Positions 49,798 to 59,459 of a DNA stretch of 64,000 bases are shown here, piece after piece (position 1 is the first letter of the stretch; each line of letters opens with the position of its first letter). This stretch comes from Brenneria izadpanahii. GTDB taxonomy: Bacteria > Pseudomonadota > Gammaproteobacteria > Enterobacterales > Enterobacteriaceae. The notes beneath the pieces were generated by a model, which saw only the letters and a list, made by a program, of their open reading frames with translations, did no database searches and was not told the DNA's origin. The DNA lies in contig NZ_CP050854.1 in assembly GCF_017569925.1 (NCBI RefSeq), forward strand, positions 5,208,001 to 5,272,000, written 5' to 3'. The translations under genes were made by a program, and so were the position numbers.

Positions 49798-50411
49798 AAA
49801 TCATAGCTTTTCTTTGCGGCACTGCTTTCTCTGAGCTTATTGAACACGGGAGAAAAACTGATGCGGCCATTGATGAAGGAAAAAAAGCATTACTTTCCCA
49901 TTCAACACTAAAGATGGAGCGTTATATTGCTGAAGTTCCGGCGCAGTTACCACGACAAAATATCTTTGCACTTAGTCTTCTGACCATGCTGTTGGTCGTT
50001 TCCTGCGCCATAAATTTCAGTTTTCTAGTCAGTCAATTGGTTGATATGGGGCCTTTTGAGGATTTTATCTCTTTTGCTATTCCTATGATGGTTTTCGGTA
50101 TTTCTATTCTTACAGCCAGTTATCTTGTGGCCCGAGGCAAAAATAGAGGGCTTTTGATTTACAAAGGACTTTACTTATTTGTTACCTTTATCTGGTTGTT
50201 TCATATCTTGTATTTGTCAGGGGAGGCTATATTTGACGGCCAACTACCGTTATCCACGTTCGTTTTTGCTTTTATCGTCTTAGGGAGTTTGATAATTAGT
50301 CGTTGGTTGATGAATAGCCAGGCTTTTCTTATATTTGCATTGTATTGTAGGACGAAGCGCCTTGCTCATGCTTCTAAACAAGTCAGAATGCGAAAAATAA
50401 GTAAAACGTAA
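49794..50411 (+). CDS. Putative immunity protein 2 (multi-pass membrane)
   Basis: The 205-residue product is a paralogue of the gene at 48833: same layout (charged N-terminus MKIIAFLCGTAFSELIEHGR, about four helices, basic tail) and the same last 27 residues, but a diverged middle. It overlaps the orphan tail by ATGA exactly as copy 1 overlaps the full effector. A conserved tail and a variable middle fit immunity proteins matched to different toxin variants. It could protect against siblings or neighbours carrying that variant. Confidence 0.55.
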   Translation: MKIIAFLCGTAFSELIEHGRKTDAAIDEGKKALLSHSTLKMERYIAEVPAQLPRQNIFALSLLTMLLVVSCAINFSFLVSQLVDMGPFEDFISFAIPMMVFGISILTASYLVARGKNRGLLIYKGLYLFVTFIWLFHILYLSGEAIFDGQLPLSTFVFAFIVLGSLIISRWLMNSQAFLIFALYCRTKRLAHASKQVRMRKISKT

Positions 50412-50574
50412 ATTTGTCGATAAGAGCGTGTTTATCATGGATGATTTTCGCATAACAATAGAAAAAAGGGGGGCGATTGCTATGCTGGATTTTGCTGTAT
50501 CCTCGTACTTCTTATATGCATAATGTAGTCAGTTACATCGGTCTTTCCATGCAGAAGCGCCAGAATCTCCCCTT

Positions 50575-50626
50575 CTGTCATAAAAATGTCACATTTCGTA
50601 CATTTTACTGTCACTCAACTGTCCTA
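50575..50626 (+). promoter_or_regulatory. Two PHO boxes and promoter region of pstS
   Basis: CTGTCATAAAAATGTCAC (50575-50592) and CTGTCACTCAACTGTCC (50608-50624) are tandem PhoB sites spaced as in E. coli pstS, and the sequence around them (CATTTTACTGTCAC, TGTCCTATTTT) is also conserved. A -10-like TACACT is at 50644-50649. Phosphate limitation should switch on the operon through PhoB. The 160 bases before this hold no gene. Confidence 0.93.
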
Positions 50627-50709
50627 TTTTTCCTCCTGCAAACTACACTCTGATTAATCACGACTCCGGGTCGACACAACTTTTGTTTTGGTATCCCACA
50701 GGAGGGATT

Positions 50710-51750
50710 ATGAAACTTATGCGTACCTCTATTGCCAGTATTGTCGCGGCAACGTTTTCTCTGACGGCGGTTTCCGCTTTTGCCGCTGCCAATCTCACTG
50801 GCGCTGGTGCGACATTTCCCGCACCGGTCTATGCCAAATGGGCTGACTCCTATCAGAAAGAAACCGGTAATAAAGTTAACTATCAAGGCATCGGATCTTC
50901 AGGTGGTGTAAAACAGATTATTGCTAAAACCGTCGATTTCGGTGCGACCGATGCGCCGCTGACTGACGATAAGCTGGCACAGGATGGCTTGTTCCAGTTC
51001 CCGACCGTTATCGGCGGCGTGGTGCTGGCTGTGAACATTCCGGGCATAAAATCCGGCGATCTGACGCTGGATGGTAAAACGCTGGGTGATATCTACCTGG
51101 GTAAAATCAAAAAATGGAACGATCCGGCCATTACCAAACTGAACCCGAACGCCAAGCTGCCGGATCAGGATATTGCGGTAGTGCGTCGCGCCGATGGTTC
51201 CGGTACTTCTTTCGTGTTCACCAGCTATCTGGCGAAAGTGAATCCGGAATGGAAGGAAAAAATCGGTGCCGGCTCTACGGTTAACTGGCCGACCGGTCTG
51301 GGCGGTAAAGGTAACGACGGCATCGCCGCGTTTGTTCAGCGTCTTCCGGGCTCCATCGGCTACGTTGAGTATGCCTACGCCAAGCAGAATAACCTGGCTT
51401 ACACCAAACTGCTGTCCGCAGACGGTAAAGTCGTCAGCCCGACAGGTACGACTTTCAGTAATGCGGCCAAAGGCGCAGACTGGAGCAAATCTTTCGCTCA
51501 AGATCTGACTAACCAGAAAGGCGATGATGCATGGCCTATCACCTCAACGACTTTCATCCTGATTCAAAAAGAACAGCCGAAAGCCGAGCAGGGCACTGAA
51601 GTCCTGAAGTTCTTTGACTGGGCTTACGAAAAAGGCGGTTCTCAGGCTACGGCGCTGGATTACGCCATTCTGCCGACCGAAGTGGTTGAACAGATTCGTG
51701 CCGCCTGGAAGACCAATGTGAAGGACAGCAGCGGTAAAGCATTGTATTAA
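50710..51750 (+). CDS. pstS: Phosphate ABC transporter, periplasmic binding protein PstS
   Basis: PstS captures inorganic phosphate with high affinity. The ATG at 50710, after AGGAGGG, gives 346 residues as in E. coli. The signal peptide [20 protein letters not shown] ends near SAFA, and the mature protein starts close to [18 protein letters not shown]. Phosphate-contact segments [23 protein letters not shown] and [12 protein letters not shown] are intact. It is the first gene of pstSCAB-phoU. Confidence 0.97.
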   Translation: MKLMRTSIASIVAATFSLTAVSAFAAANLTGAGATFPAPVYAKWADSYQKETGNKVNYQGIGSSGGVKQIIAKTVDFGATDAPLTDDKLAQDGLFQFPTVIGGVVLAVNIPGIKSGDLTLDGKTLGDIYLGKIKKWNDPAITKLNPNAKLPDQDIAVVRRADGSGTSFVFTSYLAKVNPEWKEKIGAGSTVNWPTGLGGKGNDGIAAFVQRLPGSIGYVEYAYAKQNNLAYTKLLSADGKVVSPTGTTFSNAAKGADWSKSFAQDLTNQKGDDAWPITSTTFILIQKEQPKAEQGTEVLKFFDWAYEKGGSQATALDYAILPTEVVEQIRAAWKTNVKDSSGKALY

Positions 51751-51838
51751 TATAATTAGAAAAATAATTTAGTTAAAAATTAAGTGTACTAAAATTGTAC
51801 TACGTTCCTTGTGTTTGGTAGCAAGGTTATCTCGCTGA

Positions 51839-51904
51839 GTGCAGCAGGATAAACGGGATGGAGAGGCAATGACTCTCCTCTCCATCCTTCGCTGCACTTT
51901 TGTT
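51839..51904 (+). terminator. Hairpin between pstS and pstC (attenuator or stabiliser)
   Basis: GTGCAGC (51839-51845) pairs with GCTGCAC (51891-51897), and inside them GGATGGAGAG pairs with CTCTCCATCC; TTTTGTTT follows. It could stop part of transcription after pstS, or protect pstS mRNA, so that more binding protein than permease is made. Confidence 0.7.
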
Positions 51905-51940
51905 TGTTATCAAGCATCGTTAAATTAAGAAGAGAGACAC

Positions 51941-52900
51941 ATGGCTGAGTACAAGCCAACTATCAAAGCCCCCGGAAAGCATGGCGATATCATTTTTGGT
52001 GCGCTGGTGAAATTGGCCGCGTTGGTGACGCTACTGTTATTAGGGGGCATTATTGTTTCCCTGATCGTGGCTTCCTGGCCCAGCATCGAAAAATTTGGTT
52101 TTTCCTTTCTGTGGACGAAAAACTGGGATGCTCCCGCCGAGGAATTCGGCGCGCTGGTACCGATCTACGGCACCATCGTTACCTCACTGATTGCCCTGAT
52201 TATCGCGATACCCATCAGTTTTGGTATTGCGCTGTTTTTAACTGAACTGGCTCCGGGGTGGCTGAAACGCCCTTTGGGTGTAGCCATCGAATTGCTGGCC
52301 GCGATCCCCAGTATCGTTTACGGTATGTGGGGTTTGTTTGTTTTTGCGCCGTTATTCGCCAAGTATTTTCAGCAGCCGGTCGGCAATGTCCTGTCCGGTA
52401 TTCCAATCGTGGGCTCATTGTTCTCAGGTCCGGCATTTGGTATCGGCATTCTGGCCGCAGGCGTGATTCTGGCGATCATGATCATTCCTTATATTGCAGC
52501 GGTAATGCGCGATGTCTTTGAACAAACGCCGGTGATGATGAAAGAATCCGCCTACGGTATCGGTTGTACTACCTGGGAAGTTATCTGGCGTATCGTTCTG
52601 CCTTATACCAAGAACGGGGTGATTGGCGGCATTATGCTGGGGTTAGGCCGTGCGTTGGGAGAAACCATGGCGGTGACCTTTATTATCGGGAATACCTACC
52701 AACTGGACAGCGCATCGCTGTATATGCCCGGTAACAGTATTACATCGGCGCTGGCGAACGAATTCGCCGAGGCTGAATCAGGTCTGCACACCGCGGCGTT
52801 GATGGAACTGGGTCTGATCCTGTTTGTTATTACCTTTATTGTTCTGGCGTTCTCTAAGTTGATGATTATGCGTCTGACAAAAAATGAGGGGGCGCGCTGA
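51941..52900 (+). CDS. pstC: Phosphate ABC transporter permease PstC
   Basis: PstC is one of two inner-membrane subunits of the Pst importer. The 319-residue product (equal to E. coli) has six or more membrane helices. The ATPase-contact loop reads [16 protein letters not shown] sequence ([20 protein letters not shown]), and [18 protein letters not shown] follows. Its stop shares one base with the pstA start. Confidence 0.97.
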   Translation: MAEYKPTIKAPGKHGDIIFGALVKLAALVTLLLLGGIIVSLIVASWPSIEKFGFSFLWTKNWDAPAEEFGALVPIYGTIVTSLIALIIAIPISFGIALFLTELAPGWLKRPLGVAIELLAAIPSIVYGMWGLFVFAPLFAKYFQQPVGNVLSGIPIVGSLFSGPAFGIGILAAGVILAIMIIPYIAAVMRDVFEQTPVMMKESAYGIGCTTWEVIWRIVLPYTKNGVIGGIMLGLGRALGETMAVTFIIGNTYQLDSASLYMPGNSITSALANEFAEAESGLHTAALMELGLILFVITFIVLAFSKLMIMRLTKNEGAR

Positions 52901-53787
52901 TGGCGACATTAGGCATGGAACAAGAAAAGGAATTGATACGTTCACGGCAAAAAATGCAGGCCTGGCGGCGACAAAAAAACCGTATTGCCCTGTGTTTATC
53001 CATGATTACCATGGCGTTCGGTCTTTTCTGGCTGGTTTGGATCCTGGTTTCAACCGTTAGCAAAGGGTTTGACGGGATGTCGCTGGCGTTATTTACCGAA
53101 ATGACGCCGCCGCCGAATACCGAAGGCGGCGGGCTGGCAAACGCCATCGTCGGCAGCGGTCTGTTAATCCTGTGGGCGACCATTTTTGGCACGCCGCTTG
53201 GCATTATGGCCGGTATCTATCTGGCCGAGTACGGCCGGAAATCGTTTATTGCCGAAATTATCCGCTTTATTAACGATATCCTGCTGTCAGCGCCATCGAT
53301 AGTGGTCGGGCTTTTCGTCTATACCCTGGTAGTGGCGAAAATGGAGCACTTCTCCGGTTGGGCCGGGGTGATTGCGCTGGCTCTGCTGCAGGTGCCTATC
53401 GTTATCCGCACGACGGAAAATATGCTTAAGCTGGTGCCGGATAGCCTGCGTGAAGCGGCGTACGCGTTAGGAACACCGAAATGGAAGATGATTTCCGCCA
53501 TCACATTGAAAGCGTCTGTTTCCGGCATTATGACGGGGATTTTACTGGCGATAGCGCGTATTGCCGGGGAAACCGCGCCGTTGCTGTTTACGTCGCTGTC
53601 CAATCAGTTCTGGAGCACGGATCTTATGCATCCGATTGCTAACCTGCCAGTGACCATATTCAAGTTTGCCATGAGTCCGTTTGTTGAGTGGCAGCAATTG
53701 GCCTGGGCTGGGGTATTGCTGATTACCCTGTGTGTCCTGCTGCTGAATATTCTGGCGCGCGTTATTTTTTCCGCCAAGAAACACTAA
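52900..53787 (+). CDS. pstA: Phosphate ABC transporter permease PstA
   Basis: PstA is the second permease subunit. The 295-residue product (E. coli 296) has six helices. [17 protein letters not shown] is the coupling loop, followed by [17 protein letters not shown]. The segment [16 protein letters not shown] is identical to E. coli. It overlaps the pstC stop by one base (TGATG). Confidence 0.97.
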   Translation: MATLGMEQEKELIRSRQKMQAWRRQKNRIALCLSMITMAFGLFWLVWILVSTVSKGFDGMSLALFTEMTPPPNTEGGGLANAIVGSGLLILWATIFGTPLGIMAGIYLAEYGRKSFIAEIIRFINDILLSAPSIVVGLFVYTLVVAKMEHFSGWAGVIALALLQVPIVIRTTENMLKLVPDSLREAAYALGTPKWKMISAITLKASVSGIMTGILLAIARIAGETAPLLFTSLSNQFWSTDLMHPIANLPVTIFKFAMSPFVEWQQLAWAGVLLITLCVLLLNILARVIFSAKKH

Positions 53788-53837
53788 TAAATTTAAGATG
53801 CCGCTTCGCAGCATCCGTGTAAAAGAGAGAAGTCTTA

Positions 53838-54614
53838 ATGAGTATGGCTACTGAGACATCCACCAGTAAGATCCAGGTTCGTAATCTGAATTTCTTTTAT
53901 GGGAAATTCCATGCGTTGAAAGACATCACGCTGGATATCGCCACCAATCAGGTTACAGCTTTTATCGGCCCTTCGGGCTGCGGTAAATCGACGCTGCTGC
54001 GTACCCTGAACAAGATGTATCAGCTCTATCCGGAACAGCGCGCCGAGGGCGAGATCCTGCTCGATGGCGATAATATTCTGAGTGATAGAAAGGATATCTC
54101 GCTGCTCAGGGCCAAGGTGGGAATGGTATTCCAGAAGCCGACGCCGTTTCCGATGTCCATTTATGACAACATTGCCTTCGGCGTGCGGTTGTTTGAGAAG
54201 TTATCGCGGGCGGATATGGATGAACGGGTGGAATGGGCGTTAACCAAAGCCGCGTTGTGGCACGAAACCAAAGATAAGCTGCATCAGAGCGGTTACAGTT
54301 TATCTGGCGGTCAGCAGCAGCGTCTGTGCATTGCGCGAGGCATCGCCATTCGTCCTGATGTGCTGCTGTTGGATGAGCCCTGCTCTGCCCTTGACCCGAT
54401 CTCTACCGGCAGAATTGAAGAGCTGATTTCTGAGCTGAAGAATGATTACACCGTGGTTATCGTCACCCACAATATGCAGCAGGCTGCGCGCTGTTCGGAC
54501 TACACTGCATTTATGTATCTGGGTGAACTGATCGAATTCAGCGATACCGACACGTTGTTTACTGCGCCACGGCAGAAACAGACTGAAGATTACATCACCG
54601 GCCGTTACGGTTGA
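53838..54614 (+). CDS. pstB: Phosphate ABC transporter ATPase PstB
   Basis: PstB powers phosphate import and joins PhoU and PhoR in phosphate sensing. Walker A is GPSGCGKST (~42-50), the signature [14 protein letters not shown] (~154), Walker [14 protein letters not shown]. The 258 residues match E. coli (257). It is followed closely by phoU. Confidence 0.97.
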   Translation: MSMATETSTSKIQVRNLNFFYGKFHALKDITLDIATNQVTAFIGPSGCGKSTLLRTLNKMYQLYPEQRAEGEILLDGDNILSDRKDISLLRAKVGMVFQKPTPFPMSIYDNIAFGVRLFEKLSRADMDERVEWALTKAALWHETKDKLHQSGYSLSGGQQQRLCIARGIAIRPDVLLLDEPCSALDPISTGRIEELISELKNDYTVVIVTHNMQQAARCSDYTAFMYLGELIEFSDTDTLFTAPRQKQTEDYITGRYG

Positions 54615-54628
54615 TTACGGGAAGCATC

Positions 54629-55360
54629 ATGGATAATTTGAATCTTAATAAACACATTTCCGGGCAGTTTAATGCCGAGTTGGAAAACATCCGTACCCAG
54701 GTGCTAACCATGGGTGGGCTGGTGGAGCAGCAACTGACCGACGCCATCACCGCGATGCACAATCAGGACGCTGAATTGGCGCAGCGCGTGGTTGAAGCGG
54801 ACGCCAAGGTCAATATGATGGAAGTGGCCATTGATGAAGCCTGCGTGCGCATCATTGCTAAACGTCAGCCGACCGCCAGCGATCTGCGTCTGGTGATGGC
54901 GATCATCAAAACGATTTCCGAACTGGAGCGAATCGGCGACGTGGCGGACAAAATCTGCCGCACCGCGCTGGAGAAATTCTCTCACCAGCATCAGCCGTTA
55001 CTGGTCAGCCTGGAATCGTTGGGGCGTCATACGGTGCAAATGCTGCATGATGTGCTGGATGCGTTTGCCCGCATGGATCTGGATGAAGCCGTGCGTATCT
55101 ACCGCGAAGATAAAAAGGTGGATAAAGAGTACGAAGGCATTGTACGTCAGTTGATGACTTACATGATGGAAGACTCCCGCACTATTCCAAGCGTGCTGAC
55201 GGCGCTGTTCTGCGCTCGTTCCATCGAGCGTATTGGCGACCGCTGCCAGAATATCTGCGAATTTATTTTCTATTTCGTCAAAGGGCAGGATTTTCGCCAC
55301 CTGGGCGGTGATGCGTTGGAAAAACTGCTGGTCGAGAAAGATAATAAAGAAGAGGAATAA
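54629..55360 (+). CDS. phoU: Phosphate signalling regulator PhoU
   Basis: PhoU keeps PhoR in its phosphatase state when phosphate is plentiful and restrains Pst. It is an all-helical protein of two three-helix repeats, each with a metal-binding E(D)xxxD-type segment ([24 protein letters not shown]). The ATG at 54629 after GGGAAG gives 243 residues (E. coli 241); a start six codons upstream is less likely. It is the last gene of the operon. Confidence 0.96.
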   Translation: MDNLNLNKHISGQFNAELENIRTQVLTMGGLVEQQLTDAITAMHNQDAELAQRVVEADAKVNMMEVAIDEACVRIIAKRQPTASDLRLVMAIIKTISELERIGDVADKICRTALEKFSHQHQPLLVSLESLGRHTVQMLHDVLDAFARMDLDEAVRIYREDKKVDKEYEGIVRQLMTYMMEDSRTIPSVLTALFCARSIERIGDRCQNICEFIFYFVKGQDFRHLGGDALEKLLVEKDNKEEE

Positions 55361-55401
55361 CGTTGCTGACGATGTTTGTTTTTACCTGGTTTTAGGAAAA
55401 A

Positions 55402-55432
55402 CACGGGGATGGATAGGGAGTTCCACCCCGTG
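55402..55432 (+). terminator. Hairpin after phoU
   Basis: CACGGGG-A-TGGA ... TCCA-CCCCGTG forms an 11-bp stem with one bulge about 40 bases past phoU. No T run follows, so it may be a stabilising or Rho-linked element rather than an intrinsic terminator. Confidence 0.4.
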
Positions 55433-55584
55433 ATAGCCTTGTGTATGTAGCTTGCTGTTTTTTCTGTCTGATTCCACTACCTGCTGTTTTTGTCGTTCGG
55501 CGTTACAGAATTTATCGACCTCCATCCCAATGTTCCATTTCGTCTTTCTCAATACGGCAATTCTTATTGCGCTCTCTTTTTCGG

Positions 55585-55602
55585 TGTATAAAATTTTATA
55601 CA
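55585..55602. promoter_or_regulatory. Operator-like palindrome before the toxin-antitoxin genes
   Basis: TGTATAAAATTTTATACA is a perfect 18-bp palindrome ending 17 bases before the toxin start, next to a GTGAGGG ribosome site. It can overlap a -10 (TATAAAATT). Type II antitoxins normally bind such repeats to repress their own operon. Confidence 0.65.
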
Positions 55603-55619
55603 TACGTGAGGGATAATGT

Positions 55620-55961
55620 ATGATTGGAAAAGAGATAGATTGGCGTGGAAGCGCATTGGATGATCTGAAAGCATTCCCGGAAAAGGCTCGGGCGTCCGCA
55701 GGCCACCAGCTGAGGCGTGTTCAATATGGCCTCGAACCAAATGATTTTAAACCAATTAATCATTGGGGTGCGGGCGTTATCGAGATTCGTATTGATGATG
55801 AAGATGGTACTTACCGAGTGGTTTATGTCGCTAAGTTTCCAGAGAAAATTTATGTATTACATAGTTTTAAAAAGAAATCCCGGACTACTCCAAAAAAAGA
55901 CGTTGATCTCATAAAAATGCGTTATCAAGAAGTAATCATTGAGCGGAGAAAGAAAAAATGA
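55620..55961 (+). CDS. HigB/RelE-superfamily toxin (Gp49-like)
   Basis: The 113-residue basic product begins MIGKEIDWRGSALDDLKAFP and shows the family core: GLEPNDFKPINHWGAGVIEI, then YRVVYVAKFPEKIYVLHSF, KKKSRTTP. This pattern is typical of phage Gp49-like toxins, RelE-fold mRNA interferases that act at the ribosome. It comes before its antitoxin, the HigBA order, and overlaps it by ATGA. The actual nuclease activity is inferred. Confidence 0.85.
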   Translation: MIGKEIDWRGSALDDLKAFPEKARASAGHQLRRVQYGLEPNDFKPINHWGAGVIEIRIDDEDGTYRVVYVAKFPEKIYVLHSFKKKSRTTPKKDVDLIKMRYQEVIIERRKKK

Positions 55962-56296
55962 CTAATCATATCGACGTTAAGTCTCGTCATATCACGGCGG
56001 CGACCGATAATATTTTTTCAGATCTCGGCTTTTCTGTAGAGAAAGCGGAAGCGTTGTTATCAGAATCCGATAAAGAAATTGAGCAGGCTTTAGCTATGAA
56101 GAAAGCGCTGATGGTTTCAATTGCTGCCTGGATAAAATCACAAGGATACCGCCAATCTGAGGCTGCAAACTTTTTACATATTTCCCGTCCACGCGTATCT
56201 GATGTCGTGAATCAGAAAACAGAGAAGTTTACCCTCGATTCTTTGGTTGGAATGGCGGAGAAAATTGGTAAGCGAGTAAAACTGGTGATTGAATAA
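55958..56296 (+). CDS. HigA-like XRE-family antitoxin
   Basis: The 112-residue product has an N-terminal toxin-binding segment and a C-terminal helix-turn-helix: IAAWIKSQGYRQSEAANFLH, ISRPRVSDVVNQKTEKFTLD (~59-98), the HTH_37 type. It overlaps the toxin by four bases. It should neutralise the toxin and repress the operon at the palindrome at 55585. Confidence 0.86.
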   Translation: MTNHIDVKSRHITAATDNIFSDLGFSVEKAEALLSESDKEIEQALAMKKALMVSIAAWIKSQGYRQSEAANFLHISRPRVSDVVNQKTEKFTLDSLVGMAEKIGKRVKLVIE

Positions 56297-56369
56297 CTGG
56301 TTATCGTTAATTGAGTAGAAAAAAACGCCCTGCTTTTGCGGTAATGCCGTTCACTTAAGCTTGATATTA

Positions 56370-56477
56370 GGGGAAACACGGCGATGAGGTTCCCGCAGGG
56401 ACGCCTCTCGTCGTGGTCGCCCCGAGTATCTCGATCTTTAAACGAACAGTATTACTGCTTTTGCGGGGCGTTTTGCT
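56370..56477 (+). repeat. Structured non-coding element, copy 1
   Basis: GGGG (56370) and CCCC (56423) close a nested hairpin: CACGGCGATGAGG with CCTCTCGTCGTG, and CCC/GGG at the tip. After it come TATCTCG, TTAAACGA, ATTAC and TGCGGGGC..TTGCT (56427-56477). The same series of blocks recurs at 62278-62326. It may be a dispersed repeat or an RNA element; it is not coding. Confidence 0.6.
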
Positions 56478-56937
56478 TTTAAACAGTGCAAAAAAAGAGC
56501 GGAACTGCACTATTACCGCGCTAACTATCTAGATGAAACGCTTATAGATAAAAGCGTAACTTAATTTATTCCCCGCACTATTCAAAAATAGTGTATGCCA
56601 CGCCTACGGTTTCTTATTTTTAGAAATCTCTTACCTAAAATCTGTAAGGTTATAAACCCGCTATTGGCTTCAGTCTTGCAATGAATATACCTGTCATCTT
56701 TCACGCTGCAGGCGTGTCGGCTTATTTAAAATATTCGGCCCTTCCTGGAAACTCGCCCATTAGGGGGCCCCGGCAAGCAACGTTCAAATCTGCTCCAGGC
56801 GGATTTGTTATCCCGGTTTATTAGGTCGTTGCCAAGCCTCTGGGCGTTCGTTCAATTGCCGATTTCCTGCATCCTGAAATTTATTGGGCATACATGGTGG
56901 CTATTTAATTTATTCATTAATGACATGGAGAAATAGC
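56478..56937. other. Intergenic region before the peptide transporter (460 bases)
   Basis: No gene is seen. The first part is AT-rich. Around 56690-56880 the sequence is GC-richer with short inverted repeats (CAAATC...GATTTG near 56787-56810; GGGGGCCCC near 56762), which may be another repeat or a leader. The promoter of the transporter operon is expected here, but no clear -35/-10 pair stands out. Confidence 0.5.
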
Positions 56938-58466
56938 ATGACTCGTTCCCTGGCTAGACGGATACAACAATATGCTTTATCTGCATTACTGATTGGATGC
57001 GCATCTTATAGTTATGCAGGCAAACAGAATGATACTTTGGTTTATGCCTCGGATAACGAGGTCGAGAATATCAGCCCTTATCATAATAACATGCGCGAAG
57101 GGGTGATTATTTCCAACCTGGTATGGGACAGGCTGGTCTATCGCGATCCCAAAACCGGTGAATATGAACCCCTGTTAGCGACATCATGGGAGTGGGATTC
57201 GCCGGAAATACTGGTTTTGCATTTGCGTAAAGGCGTCAAGTTCCATAACGGCGATGATTTTACCGCCGATGATGTGGTTTACACCTTCAATGATATCGCC
57301 GGCGCGGCGGATTCAGTGGTTCCACAGAGCGTTGACTGGATTAAGACAACTGAAAAAGTTGATGACTACACGGTAAGACTGCTGCTGAAAAAACCTTTCC
57401 CGGCGGCGTTGGAATATTTATCCGGCCCGACGCCGATCTTTCCTGCCAAATATTATCAACAGGTGAAACTGGCCGGCTTCAGTAGAGCGCCGATCGGCAC
57501 CGGCCCTTATAAGATCACCAGCGTGACCCCGGCGCAGGGCATCTCTATGGAGAAAAACCCTGATTACTTTAAAGACAGCCCGATCGGTCAGCCGAAAATC
57601 GGCAAATTGCAGTTTGTGGTGATCCGCGATCCGGAAACCCGTCTGGCGCAATTGATGACCGGTCAGGTTGACTGGATCTGGCGGGTTCCCGCCGACCAGA
57701 TGACCTCGCTGGAAAGCATGCCGAACATCTCGGTGAAAAGCGGCGAAACCATGAGAATCGGTTTCCTGGCGCTGAACATCAACGCCTCCGGGCCGGGGGC
57801 GAGCCGTTCAAGGATCTGCGCGTCCGTCAGGCGGTGAACTACGCCATTAACCGTCAGGGAATGGTCGATAATCTGGTGCGCGGCGGCAGCCAGCCGGTCT
57901 ATTCCGCCTGTTTCTATACTCAGGCGGCGTGCAACACCAGCAAAGTGATTAAGTATGAGTACGACCCGGAAAAGGCCAAACAACTGCTGGCGGAAGCGGG
58001 TTATGCCAATGGTTTCGATACCGATATCTGGGCCTATCGTGAACGCGATTATGCCGAAGCGATCATCGGCGATTTGCGTAAGGTGGGGATTCGCGCGCGC
58101 CTGCACTATGTGCAGTATCCGGTGCTGGCCGCCGATCTGATTTCCGGTAAGGCGCCGATGGCGGTTCGTACCTGGGGATCTTTTTCCATCAATGATGCTT
58201 CCGCCTTCGTTACGCCTTACTTCGGCGGCAAGGGCGATGACATCTGGAAAGACGCGCAAGTCACCAGCCTGCTGACCAAAGCGGATGAAACCATCGATAC
58301 CAAACAGCGTAGCGCCATGTATGCGGATTTGCTGGGACGCATCTCTTCCCAGGCTTATCTGGCGCCGTTGTTTTCCTATTCAACCAATTACGCCTTTACC
58401 TCCGATCTGAACTTTGACAGTTGGCCGGATGAATTGCCGCGCTTCGCCATGGCGAGCTGGAAGTAA
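56938..58466 (+). pseudogene. Peptide-type ABC transporter binding protein, frameshifted
   Basis: Two frames together make one family-5 (DppA/OppA-like) binding protein of about 509 residues. The first starts at ATG 56938 (after GGAG), with a signal sequence (ALSALLIGC, which could also be a lipobox) and VYASDNEVENISPYHNN. It is lost after NINASGPG. The second frame resumes as EPFKDLRVRQAVNYAINRQG and runs to 58466. Restoring one G in the G5 tract at 57795-57799 joins them as GPGGEPFKDL. So it is a one-base deletion or a sequencing error. The permease and ATPase genes downstream are intact. Confidence 0.85.
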
Positions 58467-58474
58467 CAAGCTGC

Positions 58475-58502
58475 CGGGGATCGGTAGCGATACCGGTTCC
58501 CG
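58475..58502 (+). promoter_or_regulatory. Hairpin with GCGA tetraloop between binding protein and permease
   Basis: CGGGGATCGGTA-GCGA-TACCGGTTCCCG forms a 12-bp stem (two G-U pairs) with a GNRA loop. It lies in the 66-base gap, with no T run, so it is more likely an mRNA stabiliser favouring the binding-protein transcript than a terminator. Confidence 0.6.
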
Positions 58503-58532
58503 CAGACATCTGGTGAGAATGAGGAACCGCTC

Positions 58533-59450
58533 ATGATTATCTATATCTTACATCGGCTTCTGGTCGCGCTGGCGGTGCTGTTTACCGTGGCGGTAGTCAG
58601 TTTCTCTCTCTTGCATCTTTCCGGCGATTTAGCGGCGGCTATTGCCGGACCGGAAGCCACCGCCGAGGTTGTTGAGCGTATCCGGGCGCAGTATGGGCTG
58701 GATCAGCCATTAACCACGCAGTTTATGCACTGGATGTGGTCGGCTTTGCATCTTGATTTCGGCCGTTCGTTCTATTTTGAAAATACGGTCATGGAGCTGG
58801 TTGGTCAGAGAATGCCGGTCACTCTGAAGCTGGGGGCGGTTTCTCTGCTGCTGGCGCTGGTGGTGGCTATTCCGCTCGGGGTGCTGGCGGCGGTGTTCCG
58901 CGATACCTGGGTCGATAGATGTTCCATTTTCATTTCCGTTGTCGGTCAGGCGATGCCGAATTTCTGGTTTGCCTTGTTGCTGATAGTCATCTTTGCCGTA
59001 GGCCTGAAATGGTTGCCGGTGGCGGGGAACAGCAGCTGGCAAAACTTCGTGCTACCGGCGGTGGCGCTGGGTTATTACGCCATGCCGTCGCTGATGCGTC
59101 TGACGCGCTCCGGTATGCTGGACGTGCTGGGATCGGACTATATCCGCACCGCGCGGGCCAAGGGGCTGAGTTCTTTCAAGGTGATCGTCAAGCACGGCCT
59201 GCGCAACGCCATCATACCCGTGGTGGCGCTGGCGACGGTCGAACTGGGTTTTATGTTGGGGGGATCGGTGGTGATTGAGTCGGTGTTTGCCTTGCAAGGT
59301 CTGGGGCAACTGGCATGGGATTCCATCTCCCGCAACGATTTTCCCGTCGTGCAGGCCATCGTACTGATTATCTCGGTGTTTTATATCGGGCTGACGTTTC
59401 TGGCCGATGTTCTTAATGCGGCACTTGATCCGCGTCTGCGTAATTCATAG
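58533..59450 (+). CDS. Peptide-type ABC transporter permease (DppB-like)
   Basis: The 305-residue product has six membrane helices and begins MIIYILHRLLVALAVLFTVA, typical of the B subunit. The ATPase-coupling motif reads YIRTARAKGLSSFKVIVKHG (~209-228), followed by LRNAIIPV. It fits a nickel/dipeptide/oligopeptide importer; the substrate cannot be read from sequence. It is the second gene of the operon. Confidence 0.9.
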   Translation: MIIYILHRLLVALAVLFTVAVVSFSLLHLSGDLAAAIAGPEATAEVVERIRAQYGLDQPLTTQFMHWMWSALHLDFGRSFYFENTVMELVGQRMPVTLKLGAVSLLLALVVAIPLGVLAAVFRDTWVDRCSIFISVVGQAMPNFWFALLLIVIFAVGLKWLPVAGNSSWQNFVLPAVALGYYAMPSLMRLTRSGMLDVLGSDYIRTARAKGLSSFKVIVKHGLRNAIIPVVALATVELGFMLGGSVVIESVFALQGLGQLAWDSISRNDFPVVQAIVLIISVFYIGLTFLADVLNAALDPRLRNS

Positions 59451-59459
59451 GGAGCTTGC

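Noticed and set aside
50437..50523. 28-codon frame (MDDFRITIEK...) before pstS
   Set aside because: No ribosome site, no likeness, and it lies just upstream of the PHO-box region; probably chance.
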